This document shows, one piece after another, positions 6,103 through 8,147 of a DNA stretch of 8,147 nucleotides. Positions within the stretch are counted from its first letter, which is position 1. The number at the start of each line of letters is the position of its first letter. The stretch lies in NCBI GenBank assembly GCA_903879765.1, contig CAIRMS010000081.1, positions 1 through 8,147 on the forward strand, in the 5' to 3' direction. This DNA comes from an uncultured Flavobacteriales bacterium. Its GTDB lineage: Bacteria; Bacteroidota; Bacteroidia; Flavobacteriales_D; Crocinitomicaceae. The notes under the pieces were generated by a model, which did not search any database, was not told the origin of the DNA, and saw nothing but the letters and a program-made list of their open reading frames with translations. Position numbers and translations under genes: made by a program.

Positions 6103-8147
6103 TTAGAATGGGTAACCAATACCAAAATTTAAGTAATTCGGAAGAAAAGGTTTCGGCATTATTTTCTTCACTTCATCTAAACCCATGTTAAAATGATCCA
6201 TTCCTTCTTGATAATACGTTTGGCGTGTTCCCATTTCTTGAAACACCCATTTCGCACCATTGGCAAAAGCAGGATTGTAAATTGGAAATCCGACATCCAA
6301 ACGGATTATGAAAAAATCTAAATTCAAACGCAGACCCACACCGGATGAAACAGCAATCTCCGGGAAAAAAGTTTTCCATTGAAATTGACTTCCAACCCTA
6401 CTCGCATCTTCTCTAAAAGTCCAAATATTACCAAAATCTGTGAATATCGCACCTTTCAATGTCTCCCCTAAACTAAAGCGGTATTCAAGTGATCCAGCGA
6501 AACGAATATCAGCAATCTGTGTAGCCAAGCGATTCGTATCCAAATGATACTTGTACGAACCTGGACCCAAAGCCCTTGCTCGCCAACCACGGTTATCATT
6601 TGATCCACCACCAAAGAAACTGTAATCATAAGGCATGGCTGTTTTCGAATTTTTGTAGGGTAAACCAGCTCCTGCAGTTACTTTTAAATGTATGGAAGAA
6701 CCAGATAAAACACGCTTGCTCATAATGAATTGATTGTCTAATCTTACGAACTGTGAATATGGCAGATTTCTCAATAAATATTGACCATTTAAGGTGTCTT
6801 GTCTTTCTCGGAATTGATAGAGGAGATTTCCAGCAGCATCGAACGTAGAATTGAAATAAACAGAAAGATTCGCTAAATTTTTACGTTCCTTACCATCCTT
6901 CAAATCCTTCTCTTTATTGCTATACTCAAAGGAGAATTTAAAGTCTTGCCATATGAACTGATTGTCATATGTCGAATTTAAAAACACATCATTTATTTGG
7001 TTTAATTGCTGCTGAAAGGCTGGGCTTTTCTTGATTGCCACATATTTGATTACCGATGCACCTGGTAAACCCATTTGAAAAACCTGTGACTTTCCCACCA
7101 AGAATTTCCACATGTAATTTAACTGAAAAACACTACGATCGAAAATGTTTCGTTTTTCAACATTATATGCAGTAGAAAGAACTGTTCTCGGTTTCTGTCT
7201 TTTACCTAACAAAGTTACAGGTGTTGGGAATAATCCAGGAATTTCAAACTTCAAACTTGGTCCAAATTCAAAGGTGTTAAAGGTTCTACCTTTTCCCGCT
7301 CCTACCGTTTCTCCGGATTCATCCTGGAATACCAAGGGTTGAGATTCAAATCCACCTCCAAATGAAAAAGTCATTTTCCCTGCACCCCTATTGATGTTTT
7401 TATTCGTGTAATTAAATGAGGCATTTGCACCTAATAAACCGGTAGAAGATGTGAACTTCGGGTCAAAACCATAGGTTTGTTTTTTTGCTGGTTCAAGAAA
7501 ATAATGGACCGCTAATTTATTACCAGGTTGTTCAATTATAATGGGTTTAACTGAACTAAAAACATTTAACTGAACAATAGCACGATAGCTTCGATCTAAA
7601 TAATATTCCTTGTATTTGTTTTCATTTTCCAAGTAATTTTGAAGTTCCAAAACAGAAGGTTTTATCCAAGGTTTTTCACCATTATAAGTTACCGTGATTT
7701 TTCTGAATGGATGAGGAGTACCGCGAGGTACATTTTTTTCCTTTAATTGCTTTTTTGAATAAGGAATTTCATCGTAAATAAATGAATTCGTGGTTCGAAG
7801 GAATTGTGGTGCGATAGGATCATACAAACTCAACTGCTGTTCTTTCATCAACATAGCAAAACTAGCATCCATGTTCACTGTATCCGATAGGTGGAAAAAG
7901 ACATCAGAAACAGTCATCTCAACATAAGGAACTCGGATCAAACTATCTTTTTTCGTTTCAGAGGCAATGTAACGGTCGTCAAACTGCACGATTAATCGAA
8001 CAGTCATGTTACGCTTATTCGTATCAGCGGTGTATGAAATACTGCTAGACGAAAACTTATACACCTGATTGTCACGTAAAAACTTTGCTGACTGTTCGCG
8101 ATAATCATTCAAATAGTCCGTATCAAATGATTTTCCAATGAGTGGAT
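6103..8147 (-). CDS. BamA/TamA-family outer-membrane protein, TamL-like (N-terminus cut by window edge)
   Basis: This is an Omp85-superfamily beta-barrel involved in outer-membrane protein or envelope assembly. In Bacteroidota the closest type is TamL, the lipid-anchored partner of TamB. 680 codons are visible and the frame is open to the window edge. It begins PLIGKSFDTDYL, typical POTRA sequence, so the start codon and any lipobox lie upstream. The TTG at 8113-8110 is an internal Leu codon, not a start. POTRA-like segments occupy about the first 210 visible residues, followed by a barrel of alternating strands. The FFGGGSNDNRGWRARALGPG loop (Arg codon at 6591-6589) corresponds to the RGF/RGY motif of the Omp85 L6 loop. 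Late strands include IFTDFGNIW and GVGLRLNLDFFIIRLDVGFP. The protein ends NFGIGYPF with a terminal Phe, the outer-membrane beta-signal. The lipoprotein amidohydrolase follows 9 bases later. TamL rather than BamA is my preference, not proven. Confidence 0.88.
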   Translation of the reverse strand, partial: PLIGKSFDTDYLNDYREQSAKFLRDNQVYKFSSSSISYTADTNKRNMTVRLIVQFDDRYIASETKKDSLIRVPYVEMTVSDVFFHLSDTVNMDASFAMLMKEQQLSLYDPIAPQFLRTTNSFIYDEIPYSKKQLKEKNVPRGTPHPFRKITVTYNGEKPWIKPSVLELQNYLENENKYKEYYLDRSYRAIVQLNVFSSVKPIIIEQPGNKLAVHYFLEPAKKQTYGFDPKFTSSTGLLGANASFNYTNKNINRGAGKMTFSFGGGFESQPLVFQDESGETVGAGKGRTFNTFEFGPSLKFEIPGLFPTPVTLLGKRQKPRTVLSTAYNVEKRNIFDRSVFQLNYMWKFLVGKSQVFQMGLPGASVIKYVAIKKSPAFQQQLNQINDVFLNSTYDNQFIWQDFKFSFEYSNKEKDLKDGKERKNLANLSVYFNSTFDAAGNLLYQFRERQDTLNGQYLLRNLPYSQFVRLDNQFIMSKRVLSGSSIHLKVTAGAGLPYKNSKTAMPYDYSFFGGGSNDNRGWRARALGPGSYKYHLDTNRLATQIADIRFAGSLEYRFSLGETLKGAIFTDFGNIWTFREDASRVGSQFQWKTFFPEIAVSSGVGLRLNLDFFIIRLDVGFPIYNPAFANGAKWVFQEMGTRQTYYQEGMDHFNMGLDEVKKIMPKPFLPNYLNFGIGYPF

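Noticed and set aside
8110..8112. TTG as the start codon of the Omp85 gene
   Set aside because: The frame stays open to the window edge and encodes typical POTRA sequence (PLIGKSFDTDYL) upstream, so this TTG is an internal leucine and the true start is outside the window.

Overview
The window comes from an AT-rich bacterium, most likely a member of the Bacteroidota and probably of the order Flavobacteriales. Four observations support this. There is a TamL/BamA-type outer-membrane assembly protein with the GGSNDNRGWR loop signature. The subtilase and the exported NTF2-like (SnoaL_3) protein resemble versions common in that phylum. Start codons lack Shine-Dalgarno sequences and have A/T-rich leaders. 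There is a TAnnTTTG-type -7 promoter candidate. The genus cannot be fixed from the sequence alone.

All six genes lie on the minus strand, so transcription runs from high to low coordinates. 8147-6103: an Omp85-superfamily outer-membrane protein (TamL-like), with its N-terminus beyond the window. 6093-4459: a predicted lipoprotein amidohydrolase of the YtcJ/Amidohydro_3 type, starting 9 bases after the Omp85 stop. 4458-4405: a short intergenic stretch holding the only visible promoter candidate. 4404-3017: an S8 subtilisin-like protease whose signal peptide is out of frame with its catalytic body. 3015-2554: a small exported NTF2/SnoaL-like protein. 2554-1685: prmC, the release-factor glutamine methyltransferase. 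1675-1: ligA, the NAD+-dependent DNA ligase, with its C-terminus (end of the HhH region and the BRCT domain) beyond the window.

The genes fall into two probable transcription units. The first is Omp85 plus amidohydrolase, both cell-envelope proteins. The second is protease, NTF2-like, prmC and ligA. Its junctions are a 1-base gap, a 1-base TAATG overlap and a 9-base gap, so it should be one mRNA with translational coupling. It joins two exported proteins of unknown partners to two cytoplasmic housekeeping enzymes. The grouping looks like compaction rather than one pathway.

The most notable observation is the protease N-terminus. A good Sec signal peptide starts at an ATG at 4398 but enters the catalytic frame only if one base is gained at the A5 run (T5 on the coding strand) at 4367-4371. 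The catalytic frame itself has no ATG, GTG or TTG between its upstream stop (4432-4430) and an ATG at 4291, inside conserved sequence. This is either a sequencing error or a true frameshift. I found no mobile elements, CRISPR arrays, RNA genes or exotic multi-gene system, and no gene-free stretch longer than about 170 bases.
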